From Mermis nigrescens (lineage: Eukaryota > Nematoda > Enoplea > Mermithida > Mermithidae), in NCBI GenBank assembly GCA_036768485.1, contig JAVLUZ010000142.1, forward strand, positions 16,770,298 to 16,834,297: a DNA stretch of 64,000 bases. Reading direction: 5' to 3'. Under the pieces are notes generated by a model. The model did no database searches. It was not told the origin of the DNA and worked only from the letters and a program-made list of their open reading frames with translations. This document shows positions 1 through 7,812 of this stretch, piece after piece; position 1 is the first letter of the stretch; every line of letters starts with the position of its first letter. The position numbers and the translations under genes were made by a program.

Positions 1-498
1 AAGAGTGTAAAAATCAATGGGTGAAAAGACAGATTTCAGTTGCGTTTTTTGCATTCTTGATGTCTGCCAACAATTCCAGTTATGAGTCCCAAGAAATTTT
101 TCTGATAGAAATGTACTACGGCTTAAGGCCTACTTTATGCTTAACAGCAAACTTTTTAATACTCAATACTGAGTTAGATCTAGGGGTTTAAGCTCTACAC
201 TCTAACGAATGGTGTAAAAAAAGACATTTTCTCTGAGATTTCACTGCCAGCTTTTCTACCTATTAGTCGGGATAAATTATTTGAAATAGACATAAAGTAC
301 CTTTTAAGGGCTACACGTCGCAGCGAACATCGTTTAAAAATACGCAATATTGTGTATTGTTCAAAATCAAGTGTGTGAAACGGGCGAAAAAGTACGTTTT
401 TTTCCCTATTTTGTTTAGTACATATCTTAAATATTTAGCGGAATAGAAGTTTTTCACATACAAACGCATTACAATTCAAAGACTACAAAATTAATTAA
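1..498 (+). repeat. Left flank: degenerate ~175-bp repeat units
   Basis: This stretch has no credible gene. It resembles the units at 10050-10480, 11590-12480 and 20180-20350: a stretch on 'gtctgccaacaa...ccagttatgagtccc', then 'aatgtactacgg', then an 'actcaatac...gag' segment. The same family continues on the other side of the virus-like element, so that element was inserted into a repeat array. Confidence 0.6.
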
Positions 499-833
499 GC
501 ATGTGACCCTAGCCCGCAACAAAAAGTGTATACGGCTATGTTTTGTGTTATATGCTCCGCCCACCCAATCGTAGAGAAGCAGCCTCTCCCGTGTTATAGC
601 ATAGGCGGATAAGCGCCCTGCTTGCGCCCTGGCTTTTCTCTCAGGGCGCAATGATGAGGCATGGGGGCAGGGAAGCTGAGCAAGCCAATGAATTAACATA
701 CATATTGTAAGGTGCATACCTATACGATTAAAAAATTGGCAAAACAGTGTGTGTAATATCGCGCATTGTCGAAGCATTTTTTGCAGCTGGTAATATCGCA
801 CATTGGCAGCGAATTTATAATAAGCGCATTTTG
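499..833. repeat. Left terminal inverted repeat
   Basis: Reading inward from 'gcatgtgaccctagcccgc', this matches the reverse complement of 10035-9641 with only scattered differences (for example gggggc versus ggggc near 665). The left copy lacks a ~68-bp internal duplication present in the right copy. The mirrored open frames in both repeats are a by-product of this symmetry. Confidence 0.92.
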
Positions 834-882
834 CTCAAATATGCAATGACTATATTGCTATTTTGACTGTTGTATGATGTTT

Positions 883-1301
883 TCAAATATCATTTTTAAT
901 AAAGCGAATAATATAGAGGATGGCTAGAGTGCATAACATTGCAATACAACTCAAAATCTCATTTGAAATGATATTCAAATCTTCTTTATGTCTGCATTTT
1001 ATATCGCTTTCCAAACACCTGCCTTCAATTTTAATTCCATTAAAATGCTCATCAATTTTCAAGCAGCTTTTACATTTAGGCAAAAATTTCATAGACTCAA
1101 GTTTTGGTAAGCATGTTGTCAAATTTCTCCAATCGAAACTTGAAAATCACAGCTGTCTCTCAAAATCATGTTTTGGACTGATCTTGGAAGCCTACTATAG
1201 TCTGCTAAATTATGACACACTACCGTAGACTCATTCGCATAATCATCACAGTATGCGTCAACCCCGTATGTAAAATGTAAAACCACTAGCACGAAAATCA
1301 T
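883..1301 (-). pseudogene. Secreted/membrane glycoprotein, LRR-like, frameshifted
   Basis: About 138 codons in two frames. The N-terminus is a short signal peptide (MIFVLVVLHFTYGVDA). A cysteine-containing ectodomain follows, whose spacing (C..Y....V.CHNL....LP.SVQNMIL, later LPKLESMKFLPKCKSC) resembles a leucine-rich-repeat cap. The C-terminus is one membrane segment (about ILSCIAMLCTLAILYIIRF) followed by a basic tail. The reading frame breaks once at an A4 run (1143-1146 on the plus strand). It is the last gene of the leftward cluster and has a TATA-like motif at 1327-1338. A type I membrane protein in this element class could sit on virions or infected cells; the function is not known. 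Stop codon TGA. Confidence 0.6.
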
Positions 1302-1326
1302 TTTTTATATTTTCTGATCGATGGTT

Positions 1327-1338
1327 TGTATTTATAAC
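1327..1338 (-). promoter_or_regulatory. TATA-like motif, membrane protein gene
   Basis: On the minus strand this reads GTTATAAATACA, a variant of the element's shared TCTATAAATACT motif, 26 nt before the start codon at 1301. Confidence 0.5.
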
Positions 1339-2115
1339 CTACTGGCGTCTAAAATGCAATGTAACTATAGTCTTGCCAAATTCAAAAGGCACAGGTTTAT
1401 CTTGATCTATTTTAATGTTCACTTCAATGGTATTGAATGATTTTTTGAGAACAGGTATATAATGTGGAGTAATATATGCATGATTAACAATATCCATATA
1501 TTTTCCTTCTATATTCACAACCTGCAGAAGTGGTGCAAAAACATTTCCAACGATTTGGGGTTCAACTATATCACAATACACGTAAAAATTATGCATTCCA
1601 CCCAGCATGTCAGGAGAATGATGGGCAGCTATGATCAATTTTTGTGCGACAGTATAATTTATATCGCTAAGCTAACTTTCTAGAAATCCTAGCATATACA
1701 TTAAATGCTTTGTCAGCTTTACACTTCGAATATATTCAGTATTGATTGTTAAGTGACAAAATTTTCTATTTTCATCATACTTTATACCGAAATATTGCAT
1801 GTATTCAAATTTTTCTTTCAAACTAACCATTTTAATTCCCTCACTGATTGTTTTAACAAGATCATGTATATTTAGATATCTTGCTCGAGGAATAAGCATT
1901 TTTATTCGAACTTTATTTTTTAAATCGTAAAATTGTATCATATTCTGCTCCTCGGCAACATTGTGCCATGTATTTGCATAAATTATTTCAGATAATCCAA
2001 GATTCCAGTCACCAGTTAATGCGATTTGTCTAGGCAGAGTGGTAACAAATGTGGCTGCAGTATTTGTTTCTTGGGAATTGCTCGGAAGCGTTATGTAAAA
2101 CTGTTTTGTATCCAT
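1339..2115 (-). CDS. Penton-like minor capsid protein with in-frame TAG
   Basis: The frame opens with MDTKQFYITLPSNSQ and runs 258 codons. It is interrupted only by TAG at 1672-1674 (codon 148); both halves are in the same frame. Hallmarks of the Polinton/adintovirus penton family are FY.TLPSNS at the start, LTGDWNLGLSEI.YANTWHN near residues 34-52, and after the TAG, YVYCDIVEPQIVGNVFAPLL and the C-terminal PFEFGK..V.LHFRR. The end coincides with the family's usual HFRR terminus, so the final TAG is probably the true stop. It starts 2 nt after the protease stop. It should form the fivefold vertices with the major capsid protein. The internal TAG is either a nonsense mutation or, less likely, read through. 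Confidence 0.82.
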
Positions 2116-2117
2116 GT

Positions 2118-2534
2118 TTATAATTCTAGTTTATTAAAGTATTTATTAATTTTTTTACTGAGCATAGACAGAACAATGTTTGTGAAACTTATGCCTTGGC
2201 TCATGCAGACCAAAAAGTAGATACACATATGACCACAGCTAATTGAAAAAAGCCCTTGTACTTGCATATTATTGTATGTAAATGAGAGCGCATTATCAGA
2301 AATGTATTGATGTAATTGAATATTTGGTTCTAACCCATAGCTGTCAAAATAGACGCAATGCTTCTTATTTTGGAAATAAATTGCAACCCAGTGCGATCCT
2401 GGTTCCTTACTGGAGTCCTAATTTACAACCAGAGCAGCAGGGTAATTTTTTATAGGTGGCAAAAGATCTATGGGGAAAACGCCTGCAAATATATTATTAT
2501 ATCTGAGAATTTTGAATATTTCAATAGTGTTCAT
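2118..2534 (-). CDS. Adenovirus-type maturation cysteine protease, in-frame TAG
   Basis: A gene hidden by an in-frame TAG at 2418-2420 (codon 39). Otherwise a single frame of 138 codons runs from ATG at 2534 to TAA at 2118. Motifs follow the adenain (C5 peptidase) order: GVFPIDLLP (19-27), catalytic His48 in GSHWVA, acidic Asp64 in YFDSYG, the oxyanion Gln93 and, exactly seven residues later, nucleophile Cys100 in SCGHMCIYFL. The Q-to-C spacing equals that of adenain. The protein would cleave capsid precursors during maturation. It starts a few bases after the capsid gene and ends 2 nt before the penton gene; its 3' end contains the penton gene's TATA-like motif. The missing residue at codon 39 is just before the histidine motif, not a catalytic one. 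Confidence 0.85.
2138..2149 (-). promoter_or_regulatory. TATA-like motif, penton gene
   Basis: The minus strand reads TTAATAAATACT, 23 nt before the penton start (2115). It lies inside the coding end of the protease gene. Confidence 0.5.
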
Positions 2535-2536
2535 GT

Positions 2537-3829
2537 TTATGCATCATAGTCATGAAACGTGTTTAGATTTTTATCAATCATTATTAAGTTATCAAATTCA
2601 GCATACATAATGATTTCAATGCCAGAATCTGGCAAATTTTCAGAAAACCTAACAGCGATGCTCGTTGTACCTTCATGAACTAGGTCCCAGTGTCCTCCAT
2701 CATCTGCATCAGGGGTCAAATCGAACACAAAGAAGCAGTGACTTGTTTTAAAATCTTCTCTGCTAATAAAATTACCTCCGTGCCCAATATCTAATGCATC
2801 AAACATCTGAGTATAAGCTTGCAAGTACCTGTCATGTTTAAATGAAATGCTGAGTGGGTAAGCAGGATATGTTATACCTCCACACGTTACTTTTACATCA
2901 TTTATGCTGAACGGTTTGAAGTTGAATGGCGATTTTGCCAAGTTGCCTCGATAAGCACTGCCTTCAACACAGGCAAACACTATACGCCTAGGCAGCTGAC
3001 CAGTGAACAATGTATAATTGGGCGTTTCTCTCACAGGATTTGAAATGTGCAAATTAGTCAAAGCTACATGCCTTATGGGATATTTTGCTGTATATGAAAG
3101 CATTGTTTGCTCAATAGCTAAATTCACAGTGTCCAAAACTCAACTTTTCGAATAAATAATTTCATTTGGGAGACTTTTAAGTCAAGGCTGACATCCTCAA
3201 AGCACTGCAAAAGAAATGAATTATTATTTCTGTGTACTTCTAGGCGGAAATCGGTAAAATTAACTAAATATCTGTCTTGCAAGAACATGTCAATGTGCAG
3301 TGAGGCCGCGACTTCCACAACATTTTCATCTTTGAACATTTTTGAACGTTTCTTGAAAGCTTCATTCTCTTTTAGTGTCAACATTGCCTCCACCTTCATG
3401 AAAGTACAGCGCAGATTGCAAGTGTGAATGTTTGGAATCGTACCCATAATTCAATTCAGTTTCGAAATATGATTTATATGCATATTTATCAGAGCTGTCA
3501 AAAACTAATTTGCCTCCTAAAAAGCATTTTACTTGCTTGAAGAAAGTCTTACCAATAAGATTGATAGGCGCATAGTCAGGCACTGCTGCTCCAGCAGCAA
3601 CAACTGGTTTTTTGATTCTCAGTAGCATATAAATGTAGTTTTTATTGAGCTGAATATAATGTGGATCAGGAGGTAGTCTAAATTCATAGGGCCCCTCATT
3701 GGTTATAGGATTTGTAGGTTGAATTTCATGCCAAAAACCGCGTTTTATCACTACTTGAGTAGGAGGGACCGTGAAAAGGTCCAATTCAGTTTTAGTACTG
3801 GGAATAGATTTTCCGTTTACGAGAGCCAT
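2537..3829 (-). pseudogene. Major capsid protein (double jelly-roll hexon), two frameshifts
   Basis: About 430 codons spread over three frames. The start at 3829 (MALVNGKSIPSTKTELDLF) leads into the conserved TELDLFTVPPTQ motif. Next come a PYEFRLPP segment, the KTFFKQVKCFLGGKLV strand, and the YAYKSYFETELNYG motif that marks this family. The same family is commonly annotated in invertebrate genomes as 'F54H12.2-like'. The middle fragment covers about 3124-3370. The last fragment includes PIRHVALTNLHISNP, the RRIVFACVEGSAYRG region and a C-terminal IIMYAEFDNLI. Breaks are single-base: one in a T4 run at 3370-3373 and one in an A4 run at 3135-3138 (plus-strand view). It ends with TAA just before the protease. 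The protein forms the pseudo-hexameric capsomers. Both breaks sit in homopolymers, so assembly errors must be excluded. Confidence 0.88.
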
Positions 3830-4236
3830 TTTTTTGTTTCGAAAAAGCATCAATCATGCTAGTATTTATAGACTTTGGGCGACTACCAAGACCCTCTCCT
3901 TGCTGCTGCTGAAGGGCATGAGAGGCTTCATCAAAAAGTTGTGCAGCTTCTCGCTTTGAGTGTTCTTTAGTAGATTCAAAAAGCGGTTTTCCTCGGGCCA
4001 AGTCAGACGCTATGTTTGAACCTGCAACTAGAGCATGTTTTCCAACTTGCTTACCAATTGACTGCAAAACTGAGACTGCCATTCTGAAAAGCGAACGGAA
4101 AAAAGCTGCCAAGACCTACGTCCCGCTGGTATGGGATGCCATTATACCCTTCCAACCCATAGCCTGTTTGGGCAGCCTGCCCTGTGTAGTAGTTCAACTA
4201 AATGTTGTAATCATTAGGATTGAATTGAACGTGCAT
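3792..4236 (-). pseudogene. Virion core/minor capsid-like basic protein, TAG plus frameshift
   Basis: About 147 codons. The N-terminus from ATG 4236 (MHVQFNPNDY) resembles the family placed just before the capsid gene in adintovirus-like elements. It is followed by TAG at 4198-4200, a GYNGIPYQRDVGLG segment, a one-base break at the A6 run 4099-4104, then SLFRMAVSVLQSIGKQVGKH and a helical region ending in a basic tail (SRKRKI). An amphipathic segment after a glycine-rich stretch plus a basic C-terminus suggests a core or membrane-interacting minor capsid protein; that role is inferred from position and composition. The gene overlaps the capsid start by 38 nt. Its 3' coding end contains the capsid promoter motif, which encodes KSINTS. 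The stop is TAA. Confidence 0.65.
3861..3872 (-). promoter_or_regulatory. TATA-like motif TCTATAAATACT, capsid gene
   Basis: Exact copy of the shared 12-mer, 32 nt before the major capsid start at 3829 and inside the core-protein reading frame. Confidence 0.7.
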
Positions 4237-4271
4237 TTTTGTAATTTTGTTTGAAGGAATTAAATATGATA

Positions 4272-4283
4272 AGTATTTATAGA
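4272..4283 (-). promoter_or_regulatory. TATA-like motif TCTATAAATACT, core protein gene
   Basis: Exact copy of the shared 12-mer, 36 nt before ATG 4236. It overlaps the stop codon of the upstream gene (its TAA is within TCTATAAATACT). Confidence 0.7.
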
Positions 4284-4842
4284 CTTTCATCCCAGTCGAA
4301 TTCACTACCTGCAGCAAAAATCTCCTTACCTTGTCTATTTGCTATACTTTCCAGTGGAACATTTGTGCGATTAAACACTTTCAGCAATTCTTTTGTGCCA
4401 GGATGCCTACTTATTTTCTTACGCTCACGTGCAAGATCATTAACTAAATCTTTAATGTTTGAGCCTTCAATTTTATTGCCATCTATCACAAGCTCGCCAT
4501 CAGGCTCAATTTCAATAAATGGATTTGTACGAATGTAGTGAAGAAGGAGTTTTGCCTTTGGAATCTGATTTTTGGCATACCAACGAGCACATCTTCATCA
4601 CTCAAAGCATTTTTTGCATCTTTAACTATACTAGCTCTATATGGCTGCTGCTTTTGTTCATATAGTCGTTTAAATCTGTTAAGCGCCTGATTGTATTTCA
4701 TGACTTTTATTTCAGGAGCTACACTTTTGCTATGCAAAACTTTTTGCATTTGATTATCCAAGGAATCTAGCACAACATCAATAGGTTTAGTCCGCTCACT
4801 GATTTGAGCGGGTATAAGAATCATCTTTTCAGTATGTTTCAT
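4277..4842 (-). pseudogene. Conserved Polinton/adintovirus protein of unknown role, frameshifted
   Basis: About 188 codons. It opens with MKHTEKMILIPAQISER and a helical part (LDSLDNQMQKVLHSK, KVMKYNQALNRFKRLYEQK). After a one-base break at the T5 run 4569-4573 the second frame gives GNKIEGSNIKDLVNDLARER, HPGTKELLKVFNRTNVPLE and ends in an acidic EFDWDESL. The pattern 'YNQ.LNRF' followed by 'GSNI.DLVND' and 'NVP' is a familiar uncharacterised protein of these elements, usually next to the capsid genes. No catalytic motif is visible; it is probably structural. Its ATG overlaps the TGA of the gene before it (ATGA), so the two were probably expressed together. No separate TATA motif was found. 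Confidence 0.65.
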
Positions 4843-5187
4843 TTTCTACCAGCTATTGCATCAGCTAACAAACTACCAGCTATTGTAAGTATAGGAGTAA
4901 GTAAAAGAGGAAGGAAACCACCTTCCTGTATTATAATATCTTTCTTTTGTTTTGTAGTTGCCTGCCTATTCTTTGCCAGGTATCAATCTGATTCTGATAT
5001 CTTCGAAGTTTATTTATATCCTTCTCAGCAAAAGGAATATTACCATTCAGAAAGTTGTTTGCACAGTCACAGAGACAAAGGATTTGATCTTTGCTGGCAG
5101 TACTTATAATTGCGGTTCTTTGAGGTTTTTTGCTTGGCTTAGGAGATGTAAACAACCAATATTGCGTGTTAATCGTTCTTTACCCAT
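4839..5187 (-). pseudogene. Small basic protein with hydrophobic tail, two frameshifts
   Basis: About 116 codons. The start MGKERLTRNIG lies at 5187, overlapping the ATPase end by 19 nt. The body contains DQILCLCDCANNFLNGNIPF and a basic helix. The C-terminus is glycine- and leucine-rich (EGGFLPLLLTPILTIAG), a possible membrane-active segment. Two one-base breaks lie at the T6 run 5126-5131 and the T4 run 4945-4948 (plus-strand view). It resembles the small Cys- and Lys-rich protein with a 'GGFLP' tail found in Polinton/adintovirus capsid clusters; the role is unknown. It ends with TGA overlapping the next ATG. Confidence 0.62.
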
Positions 5188-5831
5188 TTTTTTGTTGCAA
5201 TGTTTCTACTAGTATTTATAGATTTCTGAACATAAACAGTTGGATGATGGCTAAAAATATTTGTTTTAAGCCTGAGCTCATCACTAGCATTTTGAGTTAG
5301 ATCAATTAAAAGGTAACCATGTGGCTGAAAAGTAGCGTCTGAATAAGCTTCTAGAAAATATTCAGCGTTGGCAGGATAGAGCTGTCTGGAAAGCATTTGT
5401 GCCTGTAGCTGATCAGCAGGGTGTTTGAATAAAACTATATAATCAGAGTTGATGCGTGAAGTTCTTAGACCATCAAAGAAAACGTTTTGAACAATGTGTA
5501 TAATGCTAATGTTCCAATGATGACAACTCCTCGTAAAAAGTTGAACAATCTGGGCATTACCCTTGCTCTGTTGCATAAGATCATCGAGAATCAAAAGTTG
5601 TGGCACATGACTAAATTGTTTTAAGTAATTAAAATCAGGAAGCCCTTCTATGAATAAAACATCATTCAATTTTTTATAAAGAGGCTGATTTTCTGCAAAG
5701 CACCACCAAATCTTTTCGATTTTAATATCAATCAAGTGTGCTCTTTTTTCGATTAATCGCGTGACAAATGTTGTTTTGCCAGACTTGGTTGGTCCTGAAA
5801 CAAGGCAGGTGAAAGGATGTTGGAACATCAT
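5169..5831 (-). CDS. DNA-packaging ATPase (FtsK/HerA, A32-like)
   Basis: An intact frame of 220 residues. Walker A is GPTKSGKTT at residues 13-21 and Walker B is LLILDD at 79-84, with two acidic residues. A downstream polar region (SIIHIVQNVF, then RTSRINSDYIVLF) matches the sensor region of A32/FV3-type genome-packaging ATPases. The length is typical for Polintons. The enzyme should pump DNA into the capsid. The start could be either Met of the tandem MM. The motif at 5863-5874 lies 32 nt upstream. The C-terminus contains KSINTS, encoded by the promoter motif of the next gene. It ends in TAA and overlaps the following gene by 19 nt. Confidence 0.93.
   Translation of the reverse strand: MMFQHPFTCLVSGPTKSGKTTFVTRLIEKRAHLIDIKIEKIWWCFAENQPLYKKLNDVLFIEGLPDFNYLKQFSHVPQLLILDDLMQQSKGNAQIVQLFTRSCHHWNISIIHIVQNVFFDGLRTSRINSDYIVLFKHPADQLQAQMLSRQLYPANAEYFLEAYSDATFQPHGYLLIDLTQNASDELRLKTNIFSHHPTVYVQKSINTSRNIATKKWVKND
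5211..5222 (-). promoter_or_regulatory. TATA-like motif TCTATAAATACT inside ATPase end
   Basis: Exact copy, 24 nt before ATG 5187 of the small basic protein. It lies in frame in the ATPase gene, where it encodes S-I-N-T. Confidence 0.7.
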
Positions 5832-5840
5832 GGTTATAGG

Positions 5841-5850
5841 TATAAATATA
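5841..5850 (+). promoter_or_regulatory. TATA-like box for TBP homologue
   Basis: TATAAATATA on the plus strand, 27 nt before ATG 5877. With the minus-strand motif at 5863-5874 it makes a ~45-bp divergent promoter region between the ATPase and TBP-like genes. Confidence 0.55.
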
Positions 5851-5862
5851 AGTTTATCATGA

Positions 5863-5874
5863 AGTATTTATAGA
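5863..5874 (-). promoter_or_regulatory. TATA-like motif TCTATAAATACT, ATPase gene
   Basis: Exact copy of the shared 12-mer, 32 nt before the ATPase start. Confidence 0.72.
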
Positions 5875-5876
5875 AA

Positions 5877-6395
5877 ATGGTAACTATACAGAACATTGTG
5901 CTGACTACAGCACTACCAAATACGCTGAATCTAGATGATATCTACCCTAAATTGCCAAATACTGCGCAATACAATCGCTCAAAATTTCCAGCCATCATAT
6001 TTCGATTACCTCAGGCAACATTGCTGATTTTCAAGTCGGGTAAAATTGTATGTGTTGGAGCTAAAACTATGCAAGAAGGCGAAAATACGATAAAGACATT
6101 CATTGATATACTATAGATGGAGAATTTCATGTTGAAAATAAAGCCAGTGTCGTTTGTTGGCTCAGCTAACTTGGGATTTTGCATTGATCTTTGTAAGTTT
6201 TATGAGCTGGTTAAAAGGAAATGCATGTATGAAGTAGAATTATTTCCCAGATTAGTATACATATTTAGAAAAGTGACCTTTTTACTCTTTACAAGTGGAA
6301 AAATGATTCTTACAGGTGCAAAACACAAGCATGAGTTGCATATAGCATATAAAGTAGTTTCAATAATGCTTGAGAAATGCAACTTAGATACGTAA
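5877..6395 (+). CDS. TATA-binding protein homologue with TAG between its two repeats
   Basis: One frame of 172 codons with TAG at 6114-6116 (codon 80) immediately followed by ATG. The two halves are the two pseudo-repeats of a TBP core. Half one has IQNIV near the start, KFPAIIFR and LLIFKSGKIVC.GAK. Half two has ELFPRLVYIF and FLLFTSGKMILTGAK. The four phenylalanines that intercalate into DNA in TBP are present (F37 and F52 in half one; F43 and F58 in half two). There is no N-terminal extension, as in viral or archaeal forms. It lies divergently to the ATPase. It would bind TATA-type promoters, presumably the element's own TCTATAAATACT boxes (inference). The TAG could be a nonsense mutation, a read-through site, or a real split into two half-proteins that pair. 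A captured host gene fragment is less likely, as no introns are seen and divergence is high. Confidence 0.9.
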
Positions 6396-6685
6396 TATTC
6401 CAAATTTTACAAAATATTTTCCAAACTTTACAAAAAATATTCCAAACTTTACAAAAAATATTCCAAACTTTACAAAAAATATTCCAAATTTTACAAAAAA
6501 TATTCCAAACTTTGCAAAAGTACTATGCTTAAGCACGTAAAATTAATTCCAAACTTTACAAAAAATATTCCAAATTTTACAAAAAAATTTCCAAACTTTA
6601 CAAAAAATATTTCAAACTTTACAAAAAAATTTCCAAACTTTACAAAAAATATCCCAAACTTTACAAAAAATATTGCAAAGTGTAA
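6391..6685. repeat. 21-bp tandem repeat between convergent genes
   Basis: About a dozen copies of a ~21-bp unit (TATTCCAAACTTTACAAAA plus A's), broken once at 6520-6545 by a non-repeat segment. The period is a multiple of three, so frames stay open and give IPNFTKN-type heptads at 6525-6725; this is unlikely to be a protein. It fills the gap between the 3' ends of the TBP-like and integrase genes. Confidence 0.85.
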
Positions 6686-6704
6686 AAATCTGGCCTTTAG
6701 ACGT

Positions 6705-7724
6705 TTACAACTTTATCAGGTTTGAAACCCAGGAATCAAACTTTTCTGGGTACCCTCGCCAGCGCACTAAATAATCAGTTTTATTGCCTTTCTTACGCGA
6801 AGGATATATCAATTTTTGCAGTTCAAGTTCGTAGAAAATACGCTCGACTTTTTCGCCTATTTGGTCTTCTAAAATGTAAACGGGCGGTGTACAAGCAAAC
6901 CTCTCCTTAATTATGAAAAACTCCTCTGTCCAGTTGGGCCAAAATCCTTTTTCAAAAGCGCGCTTAACTTTACTCAGTTGGACTTTATCACCAATATTAA
7001 ATTTAAAAACAATCTGTTTATCAATCCTGAATGCTTTATTTAAAATTTCCGTCTCATTTTTAACGGTAACATTAGCTGGCGAGGTACCTATCGTACGATG
7101 CTTGGAGTGATTATAGTTTTTCATCAAGTCGGGTAATACGTCAATAAATTTATATGAATTGCTCTTGGTGAAGTACCGCCACATACGTTCTTTAAGCGTG
7201 CGATTAAAACGTTCAACTATGCTAGCCTTCATTTCGCTTTTAGTCGTGAAAAAATCGATAGATTCAGATTTAAGAAATTTTTGGAATTCTTTGTTTGTAA
7301 ATTCGGTCCCTGCATCTGTTTGCAGCTTGTACGGTTTTCGATTTGATAAATGCAAAATGCTTTGAAAAGCGGTCAGAACATCTTTTGAACTTTTAGATTT
7401 CAAAGGGATGGACCATGCGTACTTTGAAAATATGTCTATGCAATTCAAGAGATACTTAAAATTATCGTTAAACTTGCTTAAGGACTGCAGATCTACAATA
7501 TCACATTGCCATTGCTCATCAATGCTACTTACTAACACTTTATTTCGAGGATACCTCTTAATGGCGGGTTTGTGTAACGTGTAGGTGGGCTGCTTTTCCA
7601 ACCATTGTTTCACGTAGGACCGGTCTATTTTTGGCTTTACTTTTTTAGCCCTCTCATATAGCTGTTCCACGCTACTATACCCCGTTTTAGGGTCGTAATA
7701 AATGTGCTCTAACACTTTTTCCAT
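6705..7724 (-). CDS. Retroviral-type integrase (rve) with C-terminal chromodomain
   Basis: From ATG 7724 (MEKVLEHIYYD) an intact 339-residue protein. The N-terminal helical region includes GYSSVEQLYERAK and VKQWLEKQ. The rve core has the acidic triad D75 (QCDIVDLQ), D137 (QTDAGTEF) and E171 (VERFNRT), with 33 residues between the last two. The family motif HRTIGTSPANV follows. The C-terminus (KTDYLVRWRGYPEKFDSWV) is a chromodomain, which in these elements may target modified histones. It would insert the linear element DNA into chromosomes. It is convergent with the TBP-like gene and divergent from PolB. The stop is TAA. An upstream in-frame Met at 7766 exists, but the family normally begins as chosen here. 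Confidence 0.95.
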   Translation of the reverse strand: MEKVLEHIYYDPKTGYSSVEQLYERAKKVKPKIDRSYVKQWLEKQPTYTLHKPAIKRYPRNKVLVSSIDEQWQCDIVDLQSLSKFNDNFKYLLNCIDIFSKYAWSIPLKSKSSKDVLTAFQSILHLSNRKPYKLQTDAGTEFTNKEFQKFLKSESIDFFTTKSEMKASIVERFNRTLKERMWRYFTKSNSYKFIDVLPDLMKNYNHSKHRTIGTSPANVTVKNETEILNKAFRIDKQIVFKFNIGDKVQLSKVKRAFEKGFWPNWTEEFFIIKERFACTPPVYILEDQIGEKVERIFYELELQKLIYPSRKKGNKTDYLVRWRGYPEKFDSWVSNLIKL

Positions 7725-7747
7725 TTTTAAACATTTTATTACAGTCC

Positions 7748-7761
7748 ATCTATTTATTAAC
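7748..7761 (-). promoter_or_regulatory. TATA-like sequence, integrase gene
   Basis: The minus strand reads GTTAATAAATAG, about 25 nt before ATG 7724. A looser variant of the shared motif. Confidence 0.4.
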
Positions 7762-7770
7762 ATCATTATG

Positions 7771-7782
7771 TCTATAAATAAA
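7771..7782 (+). promoter_or_regulatory. TATA-like motif TCTATAAATAAA, PolB gene
   Basis: Shares the first nine bases and base 11 with the 12-mer motif, 31 nt before ATG 7813. Confidence 0.6.
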
Positions 7783-7812
7783 GATTAGTAGGTATGTAGT
7801 TTTAATTTGAAA

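Noticed and set aside
469..801. 110-aa open frame in the left terminal repeat and its mirror at 9758-10059
   Set aside because: Same DNA in inverted copies, with no protein-like features. It is a consequence of the terminal repeat, not a gene.
1672..6116. Host-wide reassignment of TAG
   Set aside because: The penton gene apparently uses TAG as its true end, and the host-type elements here give no evidence of recoding; only an element-level possibility is kept.
6525..6725. IPNFTKN heptad-repeat protein
   Set aside because: Produced by the 21-bp DNA repeat, with no promoter-like box at the correct distance and no partner gene.
6705..7724. Integrase from an LTR retrotransposon
   Set aside because: No gag, protease or reverse transcriptase nearby, and the surrounding genes and terminal inverted repeats fit Polintons.
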